From the NCBI GenBank assembly GCA_022376515.1, contig WTXI01000540.1:1-17281 (forward strand): a stretch of DNA of 17,281 bases. Direction: 5' to 3'. The notes below the pieces were generated by a model. The model was given only the letters and a program-made list of their open reading frames with translations. It did not search any database and was not told where the DNA came from. Origin of the DNA: Lactifluus volemus (lineage: Eukaryota > Basidiomycota > Agaricomycetes > Russulales > Russulaceae). A program made the translations under genes and the position numbers. Of this stretch, positions 7,316-15,057 are shown one piece after another; within the stretch, counting starts at the first letter, position 1; every line of letters starts with the position of its first letter.

Positions 7316-8575
7316 TAGTGTTACGAGGCTCGACGAGCCGGAGCTAGCCAGAGCTGAGCCGCATTTAGCCAGGGCATCGGCTTACCAGATTTAGCCGAGC
7401 CACCTTAGCCAGAACCTTAAGCCAAGGCTTAGCCACAGCTTAGAGCACTCGGCTTGTCGGCTTAGTCTCAAACTCAAAATTATTATGTAATGTTGGTGTG
7501 CCCTCGCAGCTCACTGAATCCAGGCAAGGACACTCCTCCAGCCACTCTGGGTCATTTACTATCCTCTCTCATCTGCAAGCACAAGACATGGCAATCTAAA
7601 AGCACCTCAAGGCATTTCTCAAAGTGCTGATGCACTGACACAACTGAAAGCGAGGAGTGTGCACTGTCCATCACAGGAAGCAAGGCACAGAGATCACAAA
7701 CCAGTTGGGGTCTCCTCCGTCCCAGTGGGTGGACGCGAGGCGACAATGGAGGTGCTAAAAAAATCGTAGCACCTCCGGGCCAGCCTCTGGGGTCTGCTAA
7801 GCATCAACCCAATGGCCACTGTGGGGCAAGGGACACAGAAGGCGTGGGGCGCGGGAGGCGTAGGAGGCGTGAGAGGCGCAAGGCACGTGGGAGGCGCAAG
7901 GCATGCAGGAGGCGCAAGGCACGCGGGAGGTGCAAGGCGCGTGGGCAGTGCAAGGGGCACGGAAGTGCAGGAGGCGGAAGAGGCGCAGGAGGTGGTGGTC
8001 CAGGCGGCAGAGGAGGCGAAAAAAAAAGTTAGGACACGTTGGGGCGGGGCGGCAGCGTGACAACGTACCGGGGAGAGGCGCAGAAGGCATCAGTGTGACA
8101 CCGTAGACCGCCCCGCAGTGCCAGTGGATCGAGCGGAGGAGCAGGAGGCGTTGGGGCAGACAGCATGATGCCATGGTCTGCATCCAACACACCGCAACCA
8201 GGGGCAGGGATAGAGCGACCATTTTTGTCACTGCAAAGCAATTAGGAACACCTGGTTAGTAAGGGGAGGATAACTTACATCAAATGATCATCCAGCAGCG
8301 ATGAAAAAGCACCAGCGACAGAGGGGAGAGAGAAGTGGGGGAATGTAGTGACAGAGGAGAACGAGCGGGGGAAACCAATACCAAGGTTGCCACGTCTTGC
8401 AGTTGAAACCGATCATGTGACCAGCCCCGGCTTTAGCCGGGCTCAGCCCTGATTGGAAGCTGCCTACAGTCTAACTAAAATGGGGGCTAGCCTGGGCTCG
8501 GCTACAACCGGCTAAGGATAAGCCGGCTCCGGCTTACAGCTAAGCTGTCAAAAGCTGCAAGCCCCCGCAACACTA
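7316..8575. mobile_element. Non-autonomous hAT-type element (MITE-like), 1,260 bp
   Basis: The ends are TAGTGTTACGAGGC (left) and, reverse-complemented, TAGTGTTGCGGGGGC (right): short imperfect terminal inverted repeats that fit the hAT end rule YARNG. The flanking 8-bp duplications are the hAT signature. Subterminal regions are packed with TTAGCC/GGCTAA and AGCCGG/CCGGCT motifs in both orientations (about 7330-7470 and 8425-8560), the usual arrangement of hAT transposase binding sites. The middle is G/C-rich and low in complexity, and I see no transposase, so it must have been moved in trans. It has no visible relation to the hAT gene around it beyond the superfamily. Confidence 0.9.
7840..8015 (+). 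repeat. Degenerate GGCGCAAGGCACG-type short repeat inside the MITE
   Basis: Imperfect tandem copies of about 15 bases (GGAGGCGCAAGGCACGT and variants) give open frames on both strands with Gly/Ala/Arg- or Pro/Cys/Ala-rich products. The open frames follow from the repeat and the G+C bias. I do not regard them as genes. Confidence 0.7.
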
Positions 8576-8583
8576 ATTGAAGC
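8576..8583 (+). repeat. Right 8-bp target-site duplication of the MITE
   Basis: ATTGAAGC, the partner of 7308-7315. LTR-A sequence (TCACTCCGAGCC) resumes immediately after it. Confidence 0.93.
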
Positions 8584-8790
8584 TCACTCCGAGCCACGGT
8601 CCCTGTGAACCATGACAGATAAAATGATGTGAGATGCACAAATGTTAATGATGTGTGCATAACACCAGATGCGGTGTTGAAGGTGATCAAAGTCGATTTT
8701 GATGGCCGTCTCACGTTTGGCGAGCAGAGACTCCAGCTCTTGCATGGCTATGGCATTGTTCTTGGTGTTGTCAAGTGTAAAGTAGCCAAT

Positions 8791-8838
8791 CTACAAAAGA
8801 GTAAGGCACAAGCAAATAGTTATCACATGAATACATAC
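8791..8838 (-). other. Intron in the hAT transposase remnant
   Basis: GTATGT donor, TTTTGTAG acceptor, 48 bp, phase 0. It joins RADVTLK to IGYFTLDN, the expected family continuity. Confidence 0.8.
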
Positions 8839-9063
8839 CTTGAGTGTAACATCAGCCCGATCAAGTAGGTATAGGATAGTCTTTGCTATATTGATGCCTG
8901 TGTGTTTCTTCTTGAGGCAATGAAAACCAATAAGTGCAGCATTAAGTGCAAGGCATCCACTTGACTCGTCACATGAGATCCAGTGAGCAGTCAACGCCAA
9001 GTAGAATTCTAAATTCATGTTTGACCAGATATCTGAAGTAAAACTGATCCACCTGCAGGATTT

Positions 9064-9135
9064 CTACAGTATGACCAAAAGTGGTTAATAATGTGGAAAG
9101 ATAAAATACGTATATGAGTATACCCATATACCTAC
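9064..9135 (-). other. Intron in the hAT transposase remnant
   Basis: GTAGGT donor, CTGTAG acceptor, 72 bp, phase 0. It joins ELKSDLS to KSCRWISFTSDIWS. An alternative donor four bases downstream (GTATAT) would break the frame. Confidence 0.65.
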
Positions 9136-9291
9136 AGAAAGGTCTGATTTCAACTCTCGAAACTTATCCTGCCATTGACTAATGACCACTTCCCTTATCT
9201 TGTCACAGCAAGGGATATCAGCATCGACAAGAGCCTGGCAAAGAACCATACACAACTTTCAAAACTCAGGGCATTCTACAACACAGATCGA

Positions 9292-9337
9292 CTGAGAACT
9301 TGTAAGTATGAAAGAACACGAGACCATTGGGACTCAC
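9292..9337 (-). other. Intron in the hAT transposase remnant
   Basis: GTGAGT donor and TTCTCAG acceptor, 46 bp. It joins FIVADNQ to SICVVECPEF, matching the usual ADDQS...VVECPEF run of fungal hAT proteins. Confidence 0.8.
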
Positions 9338-9591
9338 CTGGTTATCTGCAACTATGAAGCGAACAAGATGCTCTAGAAATACCGCCAGTGAGAATGATGG
9401 GACATCCAGGTCATATTGGTTGCAATCATTTTGGGTGGATGCATCATGCGATTGGGTTGATAACAAGTATGGCCAGTTATACCACAAAATTGCTTCATCG
9501 TACTCTTTACTGTGTACATTGCAGAGATGATTTTGGAGATTCGTGTTGTTAAGGTTCCAAGTAGGACCTTTGTACGAAGTGTACATTCGTT

Positions 9592-10150
9592 TGTGAAGTC
9601 AAGAACTAGACTTGCAAGGTGTGCAAGTCAAGATCAAAGGTTTGATAAAGAGGAGACTTAGTAAATGACTAAGTCAAGAGCATTTCGGAGGTCAAGGGCT
9701 TTGGGCTCAGGGTGAGACCAAAGTGTCAAGAAGTCAAAGAGTGTGATGTCAAGAGGGTTCTCTCAGGTCTGATGCTTCTAGGCAAGCAAGGTTCTAATAG
9801 ATAGAAGACTTGGATTGCGAAACAAAACTGAGACTTAAGGTCTCTAGGGCAGAAAGTACAGAGTTTATATATGAGAAGACGAGGCTATGTGCACAGCTGT
9901 AGGGGCTGTGACCTTCATACAGCTTTCAGGGTTTGAAACATATTTCAGGAATCAGCGAGTCATCCTGTGCATGTGGCTGTTACTTGCAGCTGTACAGTGC
10001 TATGCAAGGCTGTATCGTGAGAAAAATAAGTAAGCGATCTGAAACAAAGCAATTGGCAGTCCATTCGCATAAGCAAGGGAGTCATCAGAAATGAGTCAGC
10101 AGTTCAAAAGTGTATAGTATAAGTCAGCAAACACGTGTCAGTCCATAACA
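9592..10150 (-). mobile_element. Probable LTR (family F) interrupting the hAT N-terminal region
   Basis: Read on the minus strand it begins TGTTATGGACTGACA (10150), resembling the LTR-A start, and can end ...GACTTCACA at 9592. In between are a TATA box (CATATATAAAC, 9863-9873), one TGACTCA (10092-10098), and a pyrimidine-rich stretch of the kind seen after the TATA box in LTR-A. hAT-like coding sequence is recognisable on both sides. The 9592 edge is uncertain, because part of the sequence there could be hAT coding (FTNEC), and I found no clean target duplication. Confidence 0.5.
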
Positions 10151-10207
10151 TGTGTTCCCGGTTTTTATCTTGTAGACACCATGGGGCTTACCAGAGCCAG
10201 ATATCTC
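10151..10207 (-). pseudogene. Possible N-terminal fragment of the hAT transposase
   Basis: Nineteen codons read EISGSGKPHGVYKIKTGNT, a composition and wording that recall the region just before the BED finger in agaricomycete hAT proteins. It sits immediately beyond LTR F, in the position and strand expected for the start of exon 1. Stops close the frame a little further upstream, so the true start is lost or lies behind another intron. Confidence 0.4.
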
Positions 10208-10724
10208 ACTGATGTCATAAGAACACAGAATGTTACAGCTTGACTAGGGCCAGGTCCCAACAAGGGTTCAAGTGAACCTGGGCTCAGGGACACTCCAAGT
10301 GTTGACGTGCTGAGTCCTATGGTGTTGTAGCACAACCACCAAGCTTCAAGGGCCTTATTAGGGTGTTTAGGAGGGTAAGAGAAAAGAGAAAGGGAGGAGG
10401 GGAGAGTACTGTCTTTCAGGAGAGTGAAACAAGTCGATTGGAGTTAAAGCCGAAGCTGGGGTACAAGCTACTAGCTGAGGCCTACTTATACAAGCTACAC
10501 TAATTGTTGTACCAAACTAAGGTAGACAATAGACATGCAATCAGAACAATGGAGATCAAAGACAATAGAGACTTGGGACAATAACACTGGACCAAATGGG
10601 ACAAACAATAGGAAGATGAGACAATAGAACAGTCAGTACAATAGAGGCATGTGGAAAGGGATGTCATCAAGATGAGTAAGTTATTATGGAAGCATAGGGT
10701 CCAACGTGTTCTGCATTCTGTAAC
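10208..10724 (-). other. Non-coding stretch with an LTR-A-like remnant
   Basis: There are no credible genes. On the minus strand, about 10360-10500 recalls LTR-A around its TATA box: a GAAGCTGGGG block, then CTTATACA where LTR-A has TATTTATG, and a purine-rich AAGAGAAAAGAGAAAGGGAGG run matching the LTR-A leader in reverse. It may be an old related LTR. A palindrome GGTTCAAGTGAACC lies near 10265-10278, and the motif ACAATAGA recurs several times between 10523 and 10660. Confidence 0.35.
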
Positions 10725-10797
10725 ATGTGCACAAGTCTATCCTTCACAGGAACTTGTCCACACATGTTCATCTTGACCATTTGGTGTGCCAAGTATT
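10725..10797 (+). mobile_element. LTR copy D, left part (target of the Copia insertion)
   Basis: AAGTCTATCCTTCACAGGAA and then GACCATTTGGTGTGCCAAGT match the 3' part of LTR-A (AAGTCTATCC..., GACTATTTGGTGTTGC...). The match is cut at GTATT (10793-10797) by the Copia element and resumes at 16582. Upstream of about 10725 the resemblance to LTR-A is lost, so copy D is truncated or belongs to a related family. Confidence 0.7.
10793..10797 (+). repeat. Left 5-bp target-site duplication of the Copia element
   Basis: GTATT, repeated at 16582-16586 directly outside the other LTR. Five bases is the usual length for Copia integrases. Confidence 0.85.
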
Positions 10798-11106
10798 TAT
10801 TGGACAACAGATTAATGCTGAGGCTCAGTCAGAAAGAGAAAAGACTGAGGTGTGTGGGACACAAAAGTTACAGTACTTATAGTAGAAGGTGACTGAGATA
10901 ATTAGCAAGGTAATATGTCAGTGATAAAAGGTGGAACACTATGTGAAACGAAAAGATCGGGGCAATATGATGAAACATAGATAACAACTGTCCAAAATCA
11001 CTAATCTGTCTGAAACTGGTATCACTGGGTATAAGCAGTCACACATCACATAACGTGTCACCATGTGTTGGCTCAACTTACACTCTGCAAGGCTGCGCTT
11101 CCAACA
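10798..11106 (-). repeat. Copia 3' LTR
   Basis: 309 bp, aligned without gaps to 16273-16581, with about 15 differences (near 95% identity). Twelve of these fall in the last 80 bases on the plus strand. It contains the CTCAGTC...GACTGAG hairpin near its 3' end (10824-10849). A TATAAGT-like block on the minus strand (about 10876-10882) could be promoter-related. Confidence 0.93.
10824..10849 (+). repeat. Hairpin in the Copia LTR (CTCAGTC / GACTGAG)
   Basis: A perfect 7-bp stem with the 12-base loop AGAAAGAGAAAA, shared by both Copia LTRs. Its homologue at 4886-4915 keeps a perfect stem with different bases at the two inner pairs. Confidence 0.65.
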
Positions 11107-11116
11107 CGCCCCCTCA
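11107..11116 (-). promoter_or_regulatory. Copia polypurine tract
   Basis: The coding strand reads TGAGGGGGCG directly before the LTR start TGTTGG. The TGA is the pol stop codon (11114-11116), so the end of pol overlaps the plus-strand priming site, a common economy in Copia elements. Confidence 0.75.
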
Positions 11117-11274
11117 GCCCACAGGGTGTACTCCCATGCTGGCTGTGAAGCATTTGTGCTTCTCGTGAACAAGCCCCTTGGTAAGCACATCAGCAACTTG
11201 CTCATTAGTAGGCATATAATCCAGAGTGATTTGTTTCTGATCAACTTGTTGTCTTAGGAAATGATGCCTGACTT
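11114..11274 (-). pseudogene. Copia pol C-terminal end, beyond the solo LTR
   Basis: After the solo LTR the frame resumes as HIEVRHHFLRQQV, then YMPTNEQVADVLTKGL and a stop at 11114-11116. The R-HHF-R and T--Q-AD-LTK signatures are the standard Copia C-terminus following RNase H. The terminal residues continue almost to the LTR. Confidence 0.88.
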
Positions 11275-11279
11275 CTATG
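11275..11279 (+). repeat. Left target-site duplication of the solo LTR
   Basis: CTATG, repeated at 11790-11794. Removing the LTR and one copy restores TKHIEVRHHF in the Copia pol. Confidence 0.92.
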
Positions 11280-11789
11280 TGTCACGGTCACACGGCCACT
11301 GCCTCCCTTACATAAATTTTCTCACATGACTGCTTACATACAATTCTCGCATCTGGACTGAGTACTGTACAATTACATAAGCCGTGCAACTCACACTGAC
11401 TCGCGCAAAGGACTTTGACTCATGGTGACTCATTATGACTCATCACCATGAGTCACGCTGACTGCTATTACGTGACTCATACCGACTCCTTCTGACTAGG
11501 GTAACTCATGTATATAAGGATCCCCACTTAGGTCTTAGCTCTCCAGCTTGGACTTAACTCTGCAATACAAGCATACCTGTCTAAAGAACCCTGCACTCTA
11601 TTCCTGAACTCTTAGACCCCTGATCCTTGTCTCACACACCGTCAGTAACACTGCAAGTTACTGCTGATACTTTGTCACGTGACCATTGACTTAGTACTTT
11701 CTGAACCTGACCCTTATCGACTGACGTTGCTAAGGTTTACCTGAACCACCTGACTCTACCAAGAGCATAGGAACCGCTCGTTCCTAACA
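11280..11789 (+). mobile_element. Solo LTR (family B), 510 bp, inside Copia RNase H
   Basis: It begins TGTCACGG and ends CCTAACA (TG...CA), and is flanked by CTATG on both sides. It splits the Copia codons for HI (histidine-isoleucine) just before EVRHHF. It holds a TGACTCA cluster, a TATA box and a long C/T-rich leader, but no coding region, so the internal part of its retrotransposon has been removed by LTR-LTR recombination. Its sequence is not alignable by eye with LTR-A apart from the regulatory layout. Confidence 0.92.
11416..11519 (+). promoter_or_regulatory. Solo LTR promoter: five TGACTCA sites plus TATA box
   Basis: Perfect TGACTCA/TGAGTCA at 11416, 11426, 11436, 11449 and 11473, with three partial GACTC/AACTCA matches around them, then TATATAAGG at 11511-11519. 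The first three are exactly 10 bases apart, one helical turn, which would place bound bZIP dimers on one face of the DNA. Confidence 0.75.
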
Positions 11790-11794
11790 CTATG
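11790..11794 (+). repeat. Right target-site duplication of the solo LTR
   Basis: CTATG, partner of 11275-11279. Confidence 0.92.
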
Positions 11795-12019
11795 TGCTTG
11801 GTGCGATCATGGAATTCGGGATTTTTCGCGATGGATATGGCTGATTGGTTGTCAATATAGAGGGTAATAGGTATGTCACTTGTTTGATCGTTCTAGATCT
11901 CGCTGATAAGGCTTTTCAGCCAAGCGGCCTCTTTGGCTGCATGCACTCCAGCTATGTACTCGGCCTTGGTGCTCGAAAGTGCGACAGTTTGTTGTTTCTT
12001 TAAGCTCCAGCTAATTGCA
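11795..12019 (-). pseudogene. Copia RNase H, distal part
   Basis: The coding strand reads AISWSLKKQQTVALSSTKAEYIAGVHAAKEAAWL, described here by its landmarks SLKKQ, ALSST-AEY and AAKEA-WL, then a TAG (11893-11895), then YIDNQSAISIAKNPEFHDRTKH. ALSSTEAEY is the conserved RNase H block; here the Glu before AEY is Lys (STKAEY), again a G-to-A change at a conserved acidic position. D-QSAI--A-NP--H-RTKHI is the usual continuation. Confidence 0.88.
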
Positions 12020-12024
12020 CCCCC
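12020..12024 (+). repeat. Left target duplication of the RNase H insertion
   Basis: CCCCC, repeated at 12314-12318. The identical stretch is in fact ACCCCCTG on both sides (12019-12026 and 12313-12320), so the true duplication may be five to eight bases. Confidence 0.75.
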
Positions 12025-12313
12025 TGTCGAGATCGCGATTGCGATGCGATGACAATTAGTAAATTACCATAGATTCATTCATTTAGACTTTCAGTACCTA
12101 GGCTAGCTAGAGCACTAGTTTAGCATATTTGTGTCCACAGATGGACTCTCCCGTCTTTATCTCCTTTAGTATATATGCTTGTCTGGCCTTTAGGGCCTTA
12201 TATACCTTCTTTAGTACCCAGTAGGCCCCTCAGTTCTCGTGCTGACAGCGCGCGAGTGATACTGAGCTACTGTTGTCCCTTAGGACGACCTCACACTCGC
12301 TAAATTAACTATA
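12025..12313 (+). mobile_element. Second insertion in Copia RNase H (LTR-like, class uncertain)
   Basis: Exactly 294 bp (insert plus one duplicate) separate LAGG from GGAISWS, which adjoin in the family. The insert begins TGTCGAGATCGCG and ends TTAACTATA if the duplication is CCCCC. It carries TATA-like stretches (TAGTATATATGC near 12168-12179 and TTATATACC near 12209-12217). It has no inverted repeats typical of DNA transposons and no coding region. A small solo LTR with TG...TA ends is the best fit, since the host Copia LTR also ends in TA. An 8-bp-duplication element without visible terminal repeats remains possible. Confidence 0.6.
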
Positions 12314-13902
12314 CCCCCTGCCAGCATGAAGATGAAACCGGACATCGATTTGTGGTCGTTCACATCGCTGGCCCAGTCAGTGTCGACATAACCATGGAGA
12401 TGGGTCCCCTCTTTGGTTCCTCGCTGGAAGATGAGGCAGTGATCGCTCGTGGCTCGGAGGTAGCGGAATGCGTGGTTGAGAGCGTGCAAGTGCTCGTCAC
12501 CGGGGTTAGCGGCGTGGTGACCTAGCGCAGCCACTATGTAGGCCAGGTCTGGGCGCATACCGAGCATCGGGTACATCAGTGTGCCAATCATGCTCTGGTA
12601 CAACTTGACATTGGTTTCAGGTGAGTCGAGCTTGATTAGATGCTCGTTAGGGACTGCAGGTGTGCTGATCAGTCTACAGTTAGCTTTGCCGTGACGCTCG
12701 AGGACGTCGTTAATGTAGCACTCCTGCGATAGGGCGATCCATCTGGCATCATGGTCGTGTGTAACATGGACACCCAAGATCCAAGCGATCTCACCCAAGT
12801 CTGTCATCTGGTAAGTCTTCTTCAACATCTCCTTGTCATGGTTAATGACCTGCAGGCTTTTGCAGACCATGGTGATGTCGTCAACATACAGCGCTATGAT
12901 GGAATGGATGCTGTCTTTCAGGCAGGTGAAAATGGTGTGATTGGCGTCCGTATGGGTGTATCCCATCAATTCGAGCGTCGCTCTGATGTGCTCATACCAG
13001 GCATGCCCCCCCTGCTTTGTGCCATAGACTGCCTTCTTCAACCTCAAGACCATACCTTCAGGTGTATCAAAACCAGGAGGGGGAGCCATGAAGATCTCTT
13101 CCTTCAGGTCCCCATTAAGGTAAGCAGACTTGACATCCATCTGATGAATTTCTAGGTCAAACTCAGCAGCAAGTGCAAGAATCGTACGGTGCGAGGTGAA
13201 TTTCGTGAGAGGCACAAACATCTCATCGAAATTGATGCCCTCCATTTGGGTAAAGCCTTGCGCGACAAGACACGCTTTGTACTTCTGGATGGAGCTGTCG
13301 GGGCCTCTCTTGATCCTGAAGACCCATTTGCTCCCCACAACCTTTTGATTGGTAGGGTACAGGACCACCTCATAAACTCCCATGTGCTCAAACATCCTTT
13401 TTTCTTCATTACAGGCTAGCTCCCACTGAGCGGCATCAGGACGTGCCATAGCTTCAGCATAGGTCCTCAGATTGCTAGCGGGGTCATGCGTAACGGTGGC
13501 GCATTCGGCAGGTTGCCTGCATGCTCCATATGAGGAGGTCAAGTAGCAGGGATCATTATCGCAGATGGGCGTGCAGACATTCTGCTTCGGGTGTGAGAGC
13601 GCGATCGGAAGATTGGGAGGTTGAGAAGTCATTGCGGGTGCTTCATCGAGTAGTTGCTTGATCTCTGATTCGCTGACTGAGTCTGTTTCAGAGCTGCTTT
13701 CGGAATCAGAGGAACTAGAGAAGGAGCTGGAAGAGTCATGTGGCGCTGGTGGCATTGCGGCTGGTGTGGGCATTGCACCCGGTGTCATTGCATTTGGGAC
13801 GTCGTCGGCATCATCAGGTTCGAGGATGATGCGCTCATAGAGTTTAACTGGCCCCCCCTCGTTGAATACAACATCACGAGACTCAAAAAAGCGGCGGGTT
13901 TG
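12314..13902 (-). pseudogene. Copia reverse transcriptase and proximal RNase H
   Basis: This is open from 13902 to the insertion. Numbering is from the Met at 13788. A Ser-rich linker (residues 18-45) is followed by RT: WVFRIKRGPD (155-164), VPLTKFTSHRTILALAAEFD (192-211), QMDVKSAYLNG with catalytic Asp218, PPPGF, VYGTKQGGHAWYE (254-266) and the YVDD box at 301-304, so all three RT aspartates are present. The connection and start of RNase H follow, with MRPDLAYIVA (411-420) and YVDTDWASD (467-475). Changes from the usual family wording (KQGGHAWY for KQGGRAWY, VDTDW for VDADW) fit C-to-T/G-to-A decay. The stretch 13903-13789 encodes TRRFFESRDVVFNEGG, the linker between integrase and RT. Confidence 0.93.
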
Positions 13903-13905
13903 TCA

Positions 13906-15057
13906 GTGCACAAGCAGGTAGGCTTTCCTGTTCTTGGCAAAACCGAGAAATGTGCAGATTAATGAGCGGGCAGCTAACTTCACACGTTTTTTCTTAGGAA
14001 CGTGCATGAAGGCTTGGGAGCCAAAGACGCAGTAGGCCAAGATGTCAGGCTTATTGCCGCTCCAAGCTTCCTCAGGCATTCAGTTGTCAAGTGTGCGTGT
14101 GGGGGATACATTATGCAGCAAGGCAGCATATTTGAGTGCCTCGTATCAGTAGGACTCGGGAAGCTTCACATCTGTGAGCATGGAGCGCATCTTGTCGAGC
14201 AGCATGCGATTCATGCACTTGGCAATGCCGTTGTGCTCAGGTGTATGTGGCGTCGTCATCTCGTGCTGAATGCCATGCTCATCTAGGAATTCCAAGAACT
14301 CCCCCCCTTTGTACTCGCCCCCTCCATCGGTGCGGAGACGCTTAATGTGTTTGCCAGTCTGCACCTCAACCCTGGTCACAAACACTTTGAAGTGTGCCAG
14401 TGCATCCAATTTCTCTTGTAGACCCACCACAAAGACCTTCTGAGAGGCATCATTGATCCAGGTGACAAAATAATGGTACCCTTTGTGTGATCAAGTTGAC
14501 ATTTTGCCACACAGGTCTGAGTGGATATGGCCAAGGACAGTGTCCGATCGCGACTCGGTTGTTTTCTGGATTTTGGCTCAGGTCTGTTTCCCCTTCAAGC
14601 AGAACTCACATGGGGTGGTAAGTGACTTCCCAGATGTGATCTCGATGCTGCTGACAGTGCCTTTCTTAGCCATGCGCAAAATCATGTCGGTATTTAAGTG
14701 GCTGAGGCGCTGGTGCCAAGTGACTAAGTCAGCTTTTGCGGACTGTGCTCGGGCTGCTAGTGCGACAACATTTGCAGGCACGAGATTGTCTTCTTCAGCA
14801 GGGAAAGATTTGAGAACGGCAAGGTGTGCAGATGCGAGGGGAATTGTGTGGATATGCATGAGATACAGGTTAAGATGGCGCTGACCTTCACAGATGACAT
14901 TTCTGCTCGGGTCGTAAATATGGCAGCCTTGTCCGATAAAACAAACTTCGGCACCACAATCGGTAAGGTGAGAGACGGACAGCAAGTTCCTGTGCAACTC
15001 CGGGACATGGAGGACGTTTTGGAGGACCACTTCATTCCATTGCTTCCCAGCCCACAT
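13906..15057 (-). pseudogene. Copia integrase with broken catalytic triad
   Basis: Numbering is from the Met at 15057. VLHVPELHRNLLSVSHLTD (15-33) is the protease-integrase linker. The zinc region WHQRLSHL...CEFC has His115, His120, Cys150 and Cys153 (HHCC). The core has HSDLCG (first Asp), LRTDGGGEY (second Asp) and TTPHTPEHNGIAKCMNR, where NGIAER is normal: the catalytic Glu is Lys (AAG, 14218-14220) and the next Arg is Cys. Integration activity would be lost. Stops lie at 14578-14580, 14491-14493, 14146-14148 and 14080-14082. The C-terminal part GSQAFMHVPKKKR and FLGFAKNRKAYLL (about 14030-13906) is the expected Copia continuation. Confidence 0.92.

Larger units (their letters stand above)
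6476..8617 (+). mobile_element. LTR-A copy B, interrupted by a hAT-type MITE
   Basis: It starts TGTTACGG at 6476 and ends CCATGACA at 8617. Without the inserted 1,260-bp element and one 8-bp duplication it is about 874 bp long. It carries the family's TGACTCA cluster, TATA box and post-TATA hairpin and is close to copy C throughout. It lies in the middle of a hAT transposase gene. The bases on its two sides (CATGA left, GATAA right) do not form a target duplication, and the transposase segment expected between the two halves is missing. That suggests a deletion or recombination at the LTR rather than simple insertion. No internal retrotransposon sequence is attached, so it is a solo LTR. Confidence 0.85.
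8618..9591 (-). pseudogene. hAT transposase, N-terminal and central part (four exons)
   Basis: Exon 1 (about 9591-9338) carries a BED-finger-like block with YKGPTWNLNNTNLQNHL and HSKEYDEAI, then FSLAVFLEHLVRFIVADNQ. Exon 2 (9291-9136) gives SICVVECPEF, an in-frame TGA (9259-9261) where Arg is usual, then CQALVDADIPCCDKIREVV. Exon 3 (9063-8839) holds the DDE core segment WISFTSDIWS, then LALTAHWIS and LIGFHCLKKKHTG. Exon 4 (8790-8618) has FTLDNTKNNA and CYAHIINICASHII, typical of the hAT core, and stops at the LTR-A border. hAT transposases cut and paste DNA as dimers in the nucleus. This copy is dead: a nonsense codon, loss of the region between ASHII and VPHTF, and an incomplete finger at the N-terminal edge, where a frame break is likely. 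Confidence 0.85.

Noticed and set aside
7797..8231. Overlapping Gly/Ala/Arg- and Pro/Cys-rich open frames on both strands
   Set aside because: They come from a degenerate G+C-rich short repeat inside a non-autonomous element; no domain is recognisable.
6471..8617. CATGA (6471-6475 and 8611-8615) as target duplication of LTR-A copy B
   Set aside because: CAYGACA is found at the 3' end of copies A, B and C, so it belongs to the LTR; the match with the left flank is coincidental.
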